A stretch of DNA of 64,000 nt from Roseiarcus sp963813195 (GTDB taxonomy: Bacteria > Pseudomonadota > Alphaproteobacteria > Rhizobiales > Beijerinckiaceae), in contig CAWEYC010000010.1 of the NCBI GenBank assembly GCA_963813195.1, forward strand, positions 1 through 64,000, in the 5' to 3' direction. The notes below the pieces were generated by a model. The model was given only the letters and a program-made list of their open reading frames with translations, searched no databases and was not told where the DNA came from. Below, one piece after another: positions 41,968-50,079 of this stretch; position 1 is the stretch's first letter, and every line of letters starts with the position of its first letter. The translations under genes and the position numbers were made by a program.

Positions 41968-43758
41968 TCAGAACGCCGCCGCCGGCAACGCCATCAGCGT
42001 TTCGGCGCCGCTCGACAGGCGCGCGAGGCGGGCGCCGGCCTCGGGCAGTACGCGCGCGTTAAAGAACTTGGCGAGCGCGAGCTTGGAGTCAAGCGCTTCG
42101 TTGCTGTCGCCGCTCGCTTGCCGCGCCAGCACCGCTTTGGCGATGCGCGCCCACATATACGCGAGGGCGGTCAGGCCGAAGAGATGCATGTAATCGTTCG
42201 AGGCCGCGCCGGCGTTGTCGGGGTTCCCCATCGCGTTTTGCATCAGCCACATCGTCGCCTGCTGCAGGTGCCCGAGCGCCGCCTTGACCGGCGCGAGATA
42301 GGGCGCGAGCGTCGCGTTTTCCTTGTTCTCCGAGAGAAAGCCGGAAATCTCGCCGAAGAAGGCCGTCACCGCGCGGCCGCCATCCTTGGGCAATTTGCGC
42401 CCGACGAGATCGAGCGCCTGGATGCCGTTGGCCCCTTCGTAGATCATGGTGATGCGCGCGTCGCGAACGAACTGCTCCATGCCCCATTCCGCGATATAGC
42501 CGTGGCCGCCGAGCACCTGCTGCGCATTGACCGCATTGGCGAAGCCAAGGTCGGTGAACACGCCCTTGATGACCGGAGTGAGCAGGCCGATGCGGTCGTC
42601 GGCGGCGCGCTTGGCGGCCGCGTCGGGCGATTCCAGCGCTTCGTCCTCGGAAAGCGCGACCCAGAGCATCAGAGCGCGCGCCGCTTCGTTAAAGGCGCGG
42701 ATCTCGAGCAGCATGCGCCTGACGTCGGGATGCACGATGAGCGGATCGGCGGGCTTGCTCGGGTCTTTCGCGCCGGTGAGCGAGCGCCCCTGCAGCCGCT
42801 CCTTGGCGTATGCGGCGGCGTTCTGATAGGCGACCTCGGACAGGCTGAGGCCCTGCACGGCGACGCCGAGCCGCGCCCCGTTCATCATCACGAACATCGC
42901 GTTGAGGCCGCGATTCTCCTCGCCGACGAGCCAGCCCTTGGCGCCGTCGTAGTTGAGCACGCAAGTCGAATTGCCGTGAATGCCCATCTTGTGCTCGATC
43001 GAGCCGCAGACCAGTCCATTGCGCTCGCCGAGCGATCCGTCGTCCTTGACCAGGACCTTGGGCACGAGAAAGAGCGAAATGCCCTTGGTTCCGGCCGGCG
43101 CGCCTTCGATGCGGGCGAGCACGAGATGGATGATGTTGTCGGCGAGGTCGTGCTCGCCGGAGGAAATGAAGATCTTCTGGCCGGAGATCGCGAAGGAGCC
43201 GTCCGCCTGCCGCACGGCGCGCGTCTTGATGAGGCCGAGATCGGTGCCGCATTGCGGCTCGGTCAGGTTCATCGTCCCGGTCCACTCGCCGGTGGTCAAC
43301 TTTGGCAGATAAGTGCGCTTCAGGGCGTCGTTGCCGTGGACCTGCAGAGCGGCGGTCGCGCCGTTGGTGAGGCCGGGGTACATCGCGAAGGCGAGATTGG
43401 CCGAGATCGTGTACTCGCTGAGCGCGACCGCGAGAAAATGCGGCAGGCCCTGGCCGCCGTAGGCGGGATCGCCCGCGAGGCCGACCCAGCCGCCCTCGAC
43501 ATACGCCTTGTAGGCCTCCTTGAAGCCCTTCGGCGTCGCGACCTCGCCGTCGGCGTCGCGCTTGCAGCCTTCCTGATCGCCCGAGCGATTGAGCGGTTGC
43601 AGCACTTCCTCGGCGAACTTGCCGCCCTCGCGCAGCACCGCTTCGACGACGTCGATCGGCGCTTCGGCGAAGCGCGGCAGATTGCCGTAGCGATCGAAGT
43701 CGAAAACGTCCTTGAGCAAAAACAGCGTGTCGTCGACCGGGGCTTTGTAGCTGGGCAT
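41968..43758 (-). CDS. Long-form acyl-CoA dehydrogenase (FadE type)
   Basis: A 596-residue FAD enzyme with the extra N- and C-terminal domains of the long bacterial form. Landmarks: VGLAGDPAYGGQGLPHFLAV, MNLTEPQCGTDLGL, ISGQKIFISSGEHD, EHKMGIHGNSTCVLNYDGAK, QQVLGGHGYIAEWGMEQFVR and MIYEGANGIQALDLVGRKLP with the catalytic Glu. It catalyses the first oxidation step of fatty acid degradation. It is first in the minus-strand operon followed by GFA, thiolase and FadB-type genes. Confidence 0.95.
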   Translation of the reverse strand: MPSYKAPVDDTLFLLKDVFDFDRYGNLPRFAEAPIDVVEAVLREGGKFAEEVLQPLNRSGDQEGCKRDADGEVATPKGFKEAYKAYVEGGWVGLAGDPAYGGQGLPHFLAVALSEYTISANLAFAMYPGLTNGATAALQVHGNDALKRTYLPKLTTGEWTGTMNLTEPQCGTDLGLIKTRAVRQADGSFAISGQKIFISSGEHDLADNIIHLVLARIEGAPAGTKGISLFLVPKVLVKDDGSLGERNGLVCGSIEHKMGIHGNSTCVLNYDGAKGWLVGEENRGLNAMFVMMNGARLGVAVQGLSLSEVAYQNAAAYAKERLQGRSLTGAKDPSKPADPLIVHPDVRRMLLEIRAFNEAARALMLWVALSEDEALESPDAAAKRAADDRIGLLTPVIKGVFTDLGFANAVNAQQVLGGHGYIAEWGMEQFVRDARITMIYEGANGIQALDLVGRKLPKDGGRAVTAFFGEISGFLSENKENATLAPYLAPVKAALGHLQQATMWLMQNAMGNPDNAGAASNDYMHLFGLTALAYMWARIAKAVLARQASGDSNEALDSKLALAKFFNARVLPEAGARLARLSSGAETLMALPAAAF

Positions 43759-43889
43759 TTCAGGGTCCGCGAGTTATGGAGAGGCGAACTGCGGCAGTCG
43801 TCGCAACGGCTGTCGCGGAACATCGTTTATATATGAACCATTGTCGCGCGCGACGCAAGCGGAAATTCAGCAGCCCACGCCCCAGCCGG

Positions 43890-44108
43890 CTAGGCGCGTC
43901 GACGATCGAGCCGTTTGAGCACCGCGTCCGGGTCGGCGTAGGCCTCCTGGAGATCCACGCTCCAATAGCGCAATTCGTCGAGCGGGATGGGGACGCCGGT
44001 TACGGCGCAGCGGACGAACGCGCCGGGGCGGATGACGCGAATATCTCCGTCGAGATATTGAACCTGCGCCTCCGCCGCGGCGGGCGAATGTTTTTCCAGT
44101 CTGTTCAT
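43890..44108 (-). CDS. DUF2093 family protein
   Basis: A 72-residue protein of the alphaproteobacterial DUF2093 family, recognised by VQYLDGDIRVIRPGAFVRCA and VTGVPIPLDELRYWSVDLQE. The ATG at 44108 (MNRLEKHSP) gives the family length; the upstream in-frame extension is Arg-rich and atypical. The Cys in FVRCAVTG is conserved in the family. Function unknown. It is monocistronic. Confidence 0.85.
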   Translation of the reverse strand: MNRLEKHSPAAAEAQVQYLDGDIRVIRPGAFVRCAVTGVPIPLDELRYWSVDLQEAYADPDAVLKRLDRRRA

Positions 44109-44279
44109 AACGCTTCTTTCCCGGCGGCGGCGAACCAACCAACCAACCGCTTTGCGCCGCGACGCCGACGACTTTGCCTTACGCCGGCGCGAGCCAAAAT
44201 TCCAGGGTCGCGGCTAGGCGCGCTTGGCGGCGCGCCTGCGCATTGATACGGTTCGCGCCCGGCTGAAGGCGAGGCGCCT

Positions 44280-44906
44280 ATGATTCCAAGATGTTTGCGA
44301 CCCTTTATAGCGGTCGCGCTCGCCTCGGCGAGTTCGGCTCTCGCCTGCGATACGGCGCACAGCGAGGGGCAGGTGGAAAAGATCCTGTTCGTCCGTCATG
44401 GCGAGAAGCCGGCCCTCGGTCTCGGGCAACTCGATTGCCGCGGCCTCAATCGGGCGCTCGCCCTGCCGAGGGTGATCGCCAAGGCCTATGGCAAGCCGGA
44501 CGTCATTCTCGCGCCCGATCCCGCGGTGGAGAAGAAGGACGCGGGCGTCGCCTATGATTACGTCCGGCCGCTCGCGACGATCGAGCCGACCGCGATTTTC
44601 TTCGGCCTGCCCGTCGACGCCAATATTGGCTTTGCCAACGTCGAGGCGCTGCAGGGCGCGCTGGAAGCGCCCGCCAACCGCAAGGCGCTGATCGTCGTCG
44701 CCTGGGAGCACAAGCTCATCGATGTCGTCGTACGAAACCTCCTCGCGGCGCACGGGGGCGGCGGAAGCGCCGCGCCGGCCTGGGCCGACGATGATTTCGA
44801 CAGCATCGACGTCGTGACGATCGATTGGAGCGGGCCGAAGGAGCAGGCGATTTTCGAGCGCGCCAGTGAAGGGCTCGACGGCCAGAGCGAAGCCTGCCCG
44901 TCCTGA
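44280..44906 (+). CDS. Histidine phosphatase superfamily protein, exported
   Basis: A 208-residue protein with a hydrophobic N-terminus (residues 5-22) that looks like a signal peptide ending LACDTAHSE. It keeps the first half of the phosphoglycerate-mutase-like active site, LFVRHGEKPALGLGQLDCRG (RHG). The second catalytic His is in VVAWEHKLIDVVVRNLL. Probably a periplasmic phosphatase of unknown substrate. Convergent with alr. Confidence 0.8.
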   Translation: MIPRCLRPFIAVALASASSALACDTAHSEGQVEKILFVRHGEKPALGLGQLDCRGLNRALALPRVIAKAYGKPDVILAPDPAVEKKDAGVAYDYVRPLATIEPTAIFFGLPVDANIGFANVEALQGALEAPANRKALIVVAWEHKLIDVVVRNLLAAHGGGGSAAPAWADDDFDSIDVVTIDWSGPKEQAIFERASEGLDGQSEACPS

Positions 44907-44922
44907 ACGCCGGCCGGGGTGA

Positions 44923-46053
44923 TCACGCCTCGACGACGCGCCTGAGGTATCGCGCGCCGAGGCTCGTCAGCACGGTGTAGCCGATCGTTCCCGACGCTGC
45001 CGCGAATTCGTCGATGCCGATTTCGGCCCCCAGGAATCGCGCGAAATCGCCGGGCCCGGCCGCGTTCTCGGGCAGATCGGTGACGTCCGCGATGCACAGA
45101 TCCATCGACACGCGCCCGACGAGAGGGCAGCGCCGCCCGGCGACGATCACTTCCGCTCCCGCGCGCTCATCGACCGCGCCCGCGCCGCGCGGCAGGCCGT
45201 CGGCGTAGCCGGCGAGCAGGGTCGCAAGGCGCGTAGGTCGATGCGCCGTCCATTGGCTGTTGTAGCCGCAGGTCTCGCCCGCTTCGATCCATCGCGTCTG
45301 CTGGATCGCGATGTCGAGCGTGACGACCGGCTTCATCGGGTTGGGCGCGCCGGGGGCCGGATTGCCGCCGTAGAGCGCGTACCCCGGCCGTGCGAGTTCG
45401 AAGACGGGCCGCGCCGCCAGGAACATTCCCGAGGAATTGGCGAGCGAGGCGGGAAGCGAGCGAAAGGCGGCGCGCGCCTCTTCGAAGCGGGCGATCTGCA
45501 CGGCGTTGAGCGGGTCGCCGGACACTTCGGACGAGACGAAATGGCTCATCAGCAGATCGGCGCCGCAAGTCCCGCCGCAACGCGCCGTCGCAGTGCGCAA
45601 GTCGTCGAGAGAATCGAAGCCGAGGCGGTTCATGCCGGTGTCGAGATGCAGCGCCGAGGGCGGCGGCGCTGTCTGCGTCGCGGCGAAAGCCGCCCAGCGC
45701 GCGAACTCCTTGGCGCTGCCGATCGCCGGCGCGAGCCGCTGCGCCGCGTAGTCGGCTTGCGGGTCGGCGCCGCTCTGCAGGCCGTTCAGCACATAGAGCC
45801 GGGCGTCCGCTTGCGGCAGCGCGGCGCGCGCTCGGCGCCCTTCGTCGAGATGCGCGACGAAGAACGTGCGGCACCCCGCCGCATAGAGCGCCGGCGCGAC
45901 GAGCTCGATGCCGAGACCGTAACCGTTCGCCTTGATGACCGCTGCGCATCGACCGGGCGCGGCGCGCCGCGCCAGGGCGCGCCAATTGTCGGCAAGCGCT
46001 GCGAGGTCGATGGCGAGAACCCCGGGGGCGCCCGAAGGAGACGAAGCGCTCAT
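44923..46053 (-). CDS. alr: Alanine racemase
   Basis: A 376-residue PLP enzyme giving D-alanine for peptidoglycan. The PLP lysine is in AAVIKANGYGLGIELVAPAL. Other landmarks are LHLDTGMNRLGF, LANSSGMFL, RPGYALYGGNP and GRVSMDLCIADVTDLP; the catalytic Tyr is in CGYNSQW. The ATG at 46053 overlaps the stop of the upstream oxidase-like gene by 4 bp. A longer frame to 46446 is inside that gene and is rejected. An alr functioning with ddl and murC in this window is consistent with D-Ala-D-Ala synthesis. Confidence 0.94.
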   Translation of the reverse strand: MSASSPSGAPGVLAIDLAALADNWRALARRAAPGRCAAVIKANGYGLGIELVAPALYAAGCRTFFVAHLDEGRRARAALPQADARLYVLNGLQSGADPQADYAAQRLAPAIGSAKEFARWAAFAATQTAPPPSALHLDTGMNRLGFDSLDDLRTATARCGGTCGADLLMSHFVSSEVSGDPLNAVQIARFEEARAAFRSLPASLANSSGMFLAARPVFELARPGYALYGGNPAPGAPNPMKPVVTLDIAIQQTRWIEAGETCGYNSQWTAHRPTRLATLLAGYADGLPRGAGAVDERAGAEVIVAGRRCPLVGRVSMDLCIADVTDLPENAAGPGDFARFLGAEIGIDEFAAASGTIGYTVLTSLGARYLRRVVEA

Positions 46054-46595
46054 GCGTCGTGCAGCCCGGTCGGCAGGCCGTCGATCGAAACGCGGTTCTT
46101 GCGCTTCTGATATTCGGCGACGCCCTCTTCGCCCTTGGCGACCCAATTGTCGGTCAAGGTCGAGCGCTCCCGCTCCAGCGTCATCAGCGGCACACCGAAG
46201 CCGCAGGCGGTCTGCACCGAATCGATCTCGACGACGACGACCTGCCGGGCGCCCGGGAGCGCGTCGAAACGGCCGGCGTGTTCGCGCCAGAGCTCGCTGC
46301 CCGGCGCGCCGCAGCGCGCGCGGCCGAAGAGACGCAGAATCAGCGGATTGCGGGTGAACGAGCAGAACATGATCGTCGCCCGGCCGCCGGCCAGCGCGTG
46401 CGCGGCGGTCTCGGCGCCGGACCCCGTGAGGTCGAGATAGGCGCACAGCCTCGGGCCGAGCACGCGAAATGTGTCGAGCCCTTTGGGCGACAGATTGACC
46501 CGGCCCTCCGCCGTCGCGCTGGCGATGAAGAACATCGGCTGCGCCTCGATGAAGGCGATGAGCTTTTCGTCGAGCGCTTCATGAAATTTGGACAT
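46050..46595 (-). CDS. Pyridoxamine 5'-phosphate oxidase family protein
   Basis: A 181-residue split-barrel flavin-binding protein. It opens with FHEALDEKLIAFIEAQPMFF, then IASATAEGRVNLSPKGLDTF, ATIMFCSFTRNPLILRLFGR and SVQTACGFGVPLM. This subgroup is commonly annotated as PNPOx-like; a specific oxidase activity is not known. It is translationally coupled to alr, a PLP enzyme, which makes a PLP-related role tempting but unproven. Divergent from leuD. Confidence 0.85.
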   Translation of the reverse strand: MSKFHEALDEKLIAFIEAQPMFFIASATAEGRVNLSPKGLDTFRVLGPRLCAYLDLTGSGAETAAHALAGGRATIMFCSFTRNPLILRLFGRARCGAPGSELWREHAGRFDALPGARQVVVVEIDSVQTACGFGVPLMTLERERSTLTDNWVAKGEEGVAEYQKRKNRVSIDGLPTGLHDA

Positions 46596-46696
46596 CGATC
46601 GACCCCGGAACGCCGCCGCGCCGGTTTGCCCGGTCGGCGCGCATTTGCTAAAGGCTGCTTCCGAACCCTCTTTATCAGGCCAGCGGAATCCTCGCG

Positions 46697-47302
46697 ATGG
46701 ACAAATTCACGACATTGACCGGCGTCGCCGCGCCGATCGAGATCGACAATGTCGACACCGACATGATCATCCCCAAGCAATATCTGAAGACGATCAAGCG
46801 CACGGGTCTCGGCGCCGGCCTGTTCGCCGAAATGCGCTACAAGGACGACGGCTCGCCCAATCCCGACTTCGTGCTCAACAAGCCCGCCTACGCGACGGCC
46901 AAGATTCTGGTCGCCGGCGATAATTTCGGCTGCGGCTCGTCGCGCGAGCATGCGCCCTGGGCGCTGCTCGATTACGGCATCCGCTGCGTCATCTCGACCG
47001 CCTTCGCGGATATTTTCTACAACAATTGCTTCAAGAACGGCATTCTGCCGGTCAAGGTCTCTCCGGAAGACCTCGAGAAATTGATGGACGACGCGCAGCG
47101 CGGCGCCAATGCGACGCTGACCGTCGATCTCGCGGCGCAGGAAATTCGCGGGCCCGACGGGGGCGTCGTCAAGTTCGAACTCGACGCCTTCCGCAAGCAT
47201 TGCCTCATGGAAGGGCTCGACGACATCGGCCTGACGATGGTCGAAGCTCCCGCCATCGCCGCCCACGAGAAGAAGGCCGCCGCCGCGCATCCGTGGCTGT
47301 GA
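46697..47302 (+). CDS. leuD: 3-isopropylmalate dehydratase small subunit
   Basis: A 201-residue swivel domain of isopropylmalate isomerase (leucine synthesis; acts with LeuC). It shows IEIDNVDTDMIIPKQYLKTI, GDNFGCGSSREHAPWALLDY and IFYNNCFKNGILPVKV, which are diagnostic. leuC is not in this window, so the subunits are encoded apart as often in this group. The promoter lies in the 101-bp gap shared with the divergent oxidase-like gene. Confidence 0.96.
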   Translation: MDKFTTLTGVAAPIEIDNVDTDMIIPKQYLKTIKRTGLGAGLFAEMRYKDDGSPNPDFVLNKPAYATAKILVAGDNFGCGSSREHAPWALLDYGIRCVISTAFADIFYNNCFKNGILPVKVSPEDLEKLMDDAQRGANATLTVDLAAQEIRGPDGGVVKFELDAFRKHCLMEGLDDIGLTMVEAPAIAAHEKKAAAAHPWL

Positions 47303-47415
47303 GGGCGCCGCATTTCGCGGCGCCAAGCATCGTGCCCGGCGACAAGGGCGGGCACGGATCTCCTCCTGAACCGAATCGCGCCAGAAGTCATCTCGAGCCT
47401 TCCAGAGACCCGGTC

Positions 47416-48084
47416 ATGACGGATGCGGCCCAACGTCGTCTGCCTGCGGAAATCCCGGCGGACGCCGATCGTTGGAACTGGGGCGCGTTCCTGCTGACCT
47501 GGATATGGGGCATCGGCAACAGCACCTTTATTTCGCTGCTCGTCTTCGTTCCCTTTTTCGGCATCTTGATCATGCCTTTCGTGCTTGGCGCGAAGGGAAG
47601 CGCATGGGCGTGGCGCAATCGGCGATGGGACAGCGTCGAGCATTTCAAGCGCGTGCAGCGGTCATGGTCGATCTGGGGCGCCGCCGTCTGGATTGGTCTG
47701 ATAGCTTTGTTCTGCGCGATGTTCGGTGGGATATTTTACAGCCTCGGCCATTCCGAAGCGTACAAACTCGGCGTCGCGAGGCTTCAGGCCAGCGTCGAGG
47801 TCGCCCGGGTTCTGGGGACCCCGATCGCCACCGGCTCACCGACGGGCCAAATCAGCTTCACCAACGAATCGGGGAGCGCGAGCCTCACGTTTTCGGCAAC
47901 CGGCCCGAAAGGGTCGGGCCTTGTGATGCTGCGGGCGATCAAGAAGTCCGGCGTCTGGTCGATCCAAAAGCTGATGCTAAAGATCGACGGGCGCGACGAC
48001 GTCATCGACGTCGTCAGCCCCACTTCGGCGCTGCTTGATCGGGCCGCGGCGCCCGCGGCGGAATGGCTCGGGATGGCGGCATGA
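47416..48084 (+). CDS. Membrane protein with Coa1-like C-terminal domain
   Basis: A 222-residue protein. An N-terminal WNWGAFLLTWIWGIGNSTFI segment precedes two or three hydrophobic helices (to about residue 110). A soluble domain then contains GTPIATGSPTGQISF and GSGLVMLRAIKKSGVWSIQK. This resembles the cytochrome-oxidase assembly Coa1 fold found in bacterial membrane proteins of unknown function. ATG 47416 is chosen, and the frame upstream overlaps leuD. Its stop overlaps the next ATG. Confidence 0.7.
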   Translation: MTDAAQRRLPAEIPADADRWNWGAFLLTWIWGIGNSTFISLLVFVPFFGILIMPFVLGAKGSAWAWRNRRWDSVEHFKRVQRSWSIWGAAVWIGLIALFCAMFGGIFYSLGHSEAYKLGVARLQASVEVARVLGTPIATGSPTGQISFTNESGSASLTFSATGPKGSGLVMLRAIKKSGVWSIQKLMLKIDGRDDVIDVVSPTSALLDRAAAPAAEWLGMAA

Positions 48085-49247
48085 AACAATCGCTCGTCGC
48101 GTTTTCGATTTTGATTGCGCTCAGCGCCCCCGCTCGCGCCGACTTCTCCTCCTGCGTCGCCGCGCTGCGTTCCGACGCCTCGGCCAAGGGGGTCTCGGCG
48201 GCGACGCTGGACGCCGCGTTCCGCAGCTTGCAGCCGGACATGAAGGTGCTGGACTTCGAGTCGAGCCAGCCCGAATTCAAGACGCCGATCTGGGACTACC
48301 TCGCCGCCCTCGTCGATGACGAGCGCGTCGCCGACGGCAAGGCGGCGATGGCCAAGAACGCGGGAGCGCTCGCCGAGGCCGAGCGCCGCTTCGGCGTCGA
48401 CCGGCATGTCCTCGCCGCGATCTGGGGCGTCGAATCGAACTTCGGCGGCGACATGGGCAAGCGCCCCTTGGTGCAATCGCTGGCGACGCTCGCCTGCTTC
48501 AGCCCGCAGCGACCGGCCTATTTTCGCAGCGAACTGATGGCCACGCTGAAGATCGCCGATCGCGGCGATGTGCCGCTCGATCGGCTGACCGGCTCGTGGG
48601 CGGGCGCCTTCGGGCAGACGCAGTTCATGCCCTCGACCTTCCTGCGCCTTGCGGTCGATCTCGACGGTTCCGGACGCGACATCGTCGATTCGCCTGGCGC
48701 GGCGCTCGGCTCGACCGCCAATTATCTCGCCAAATCGGGCTGGGAATCGGGCGAGCCGTGGGGCTTCGAGGTGAAATTGCCGGAGGGCTACTCCGGCCCC
48801 TCGGGCCGCAAGAACAAGCAGCCGATGTCGGCCTGGGCGGCGCGCGGCATCCGCCGCGTCGACGGACGGCCGCTCGGCGACGGACGGGCTGGCCTGTTGC
48901 TCCCCGCCGGAGCCGATGGGCCGGCCTTCCTCGTCACGCATAATTTCGATGTGATCTACAGCTACAACGCGGCCGAATCCTACACGTTGGCGATTGCGAT
49001 CCTCGCGCAAAGGCTGGCGGGCGGTCCGGACATCGTCACGCCCTGGCCGACCGACGACCCGGGGCTGTCGCGCGCCGGACGCCGCGAATTGCAGCGGCTG
49101 CTGATCAAGCACGGCTACGACGTCGGCGAACCTGACGGCGCGATCGGCGCCAAGACCAAGGCGGCGATCGCCGATTTCGAGGGCAAGAACGGGCTGACGG
49201 TGGACGGACGGGCGGCGACGAAGGTGCTGGAGGCGTTGAGAAGGTAA
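48081..49247 (+). CDS. Lytic murein transglycosylase with peptidoglycan-binding domain (MltB family)
   Basis: A 388-residue exported enzyme: signal peptide of about 23 residues (ending APARADFSS); SLT_2/MltB catalytic domain with AAIWGVESNFGGDMGKRPLV (catalytic Glu), GSWAGAFGQTQFMPSTFLR and LGSTANYLAKSGWESGEPWG; and a C-terminal PG_binding_1 domain from about residue 325 (LQRLLIKHGYDVGEPDGAIG). It cleaves glycan strands to 1,6-anhydroMurNAc. ATG 48081 overlaps the previous stop, giving coupling to the Coa1-like gene. Confidence 0.94.
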   Translation: MKQSLVAFSILIALSAPARADFSSCVAALRSDASAKGVSAATLDAAFRSLQPDMKVLDFESSQPEFKTPIWDYLAALVDDERVADGKAAMAKNAGALAEAERRFGVDRHVLAAIWGVESNFGGDMGKRPLVQSLATLACFSPQRPAYFRSELMATLKIADRGDVPLDRLTGSWAGAFGQTQFMPSTFLRLAVDLDGSGRDIVDSPGAALGSTANYLAKSGWESGEPWGFEVKLPEGYSGPSGRKNKQPMSAWAARGIRRVDGRPLGDGRAGLLLPAGADGPAFLVTHNFDVIYSYNAAESYTLAIAILAQRLAGGPDIVTPWPTDDPGLSRAGRRELQRLLIKHGYDVGEPDGAIGAKTKAAIADFEGKNGLTVDGRAATKVLEALRR

Positions 49248-49365
49248 GGGGTTCCACGAGGTCCACGACGCTCTCTGCCAATTTGCCGCTGTTGGCCCGG
49301 TTCTCGCGGCGCTGATTCGCCCGTTGGGGGCTGCCTGCGCGATGGCAGAGCGGTCAATTCCGTGG

Positions 49366-49382
49366 TATGACAAATTATCATA
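49366..49382. promoter_or_regulatory. Dyad over the likely -10 region of the PemK module
   Basis: TATGA (49366-49370) and TCATA (49378-49382) are inverted around an AT-rich 7-bp centre, 14 bp before the antitoxin GTG and overlapping a TATCAT -10-like hexamer. RHH antitoxins typically repress through such a site. Confidence 0.45.
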
Positions 49383-49395
49383 TCGGAGACCAGTC

Positions 49396-49638
49396 GTGCC
49401 CAGTGTGAAGGTGGCGATAACGCTCGAGGAGGAAACCCTGCGCCAAGTCGACAATTTGGTCGCGCGGCGCGTGTTTCCCAATCGCAGCCGCGCCATTCAA
49501 ACCGCGTTGCGCGAGAAGATCGATCGCCTCGAAGGCGGTCGTTTGGCCGCGGAGTGCGCGAAGCTCGATCCCATGTTCGAGCAATCCTTGGCTGAAGAGG
49601 GCCTCGGGGCGGACGCGGCGTCATGGCCGGAATTCTGA
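49396..49638 (+). CDS. Ribbon-helix-helix antitoxin (PemI/MazE-like partner)
   Basis: An 80-residue protein starting GTG, with GGAG seven bases upstream. The N-terminal RHH DNA-binding fold reads KVAITLEEETLRQVDNLVAR, then RVFPNRSRAIQTALREKIDR. The acidic C-terminus (DPMFEQSLAEEGLGADAASW) should wrap the toxin. It overlaps the toxin gene by 16 bp. An upstream in-frame ATG at 49324 is less likely because it adds non-conserved residues. Confidence 0.86.
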   Translation: MPSVKVAITLEEETLRQVDNLVARRVFPNRSRAIQTALREKIDRLEGGRLAAECAKLDPMFEQSLAEEGLGADAASWPEF

Positions 49639-49961
49639 GGGGCGAGATTCGGTGGGCGGACCTCAATCCAGTGCGTGGGCATGAGCAGGCCGGTCACCGG
49701 CCTGTCCTGGTTCTCAGCCACGACATCTTCAACGCTCGATCGGGGACGGTGATCGCGGTCGCCTTGACGAGCCAACCTCAGAAAGCCGGCTTTCCTCTGA
49801 CCCTGGAGCTCAAATTGGCCGGGCTCGGCAAGCCAGCTTGGGCGAAGATCAGCCAGATTCGGACCCTCTCGGTGGAACGGATCGGCAAGCGAATGACGCG
49901 AATCTCGTCGCCCGAGGTCGCCAAAGTCATCGAGGGTCTGAACGAGATTTTGGGCGAGTGA
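49623..49961 (+). CDS. PemK/MazF family mRNA endoribonuclease toxin
   Basis: A 112-residue toxin with the family pattern GILRGEIRWADLNPVRGHEQ, AGHRPVLVLSHDIFNARSGT, VIAVALTSQ and AKISQIRTLSVERIGKRM. It cleaves cellular mRNA when freed from its antitoxin. The order antitoxin-toxin with overlapping frames is the standard operon. The copy looks intact. Confidence 0.92.
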   Translation: MAGILRGEIRWADLNPVRGHEQAGHRPVLVLSHDIFNARSGTVIAVALTSQPQKAGFPLTLELKLAGLGKPAWAKISQIRTLSVERIGKRMTRISSPEVAKVIEGLNEILGE

Positions 49962-50079
49962 TGCCCGGCAGCCCCGATGCTCCGCTCGGCTTCGCGTACG
50001 GAAAAGAGATTTGACATCCCGGATTCAGCGTTTAAGCGACCTTTCCGCGAACTCTCCTCCGCCGACCCCACAGGACCAC

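Noticed and set aside
42118..43836. 572-codon plus-strand frame
   Set aside because: Antisense to the FadE-type acyl-CoA dehydrogenase; no family features.
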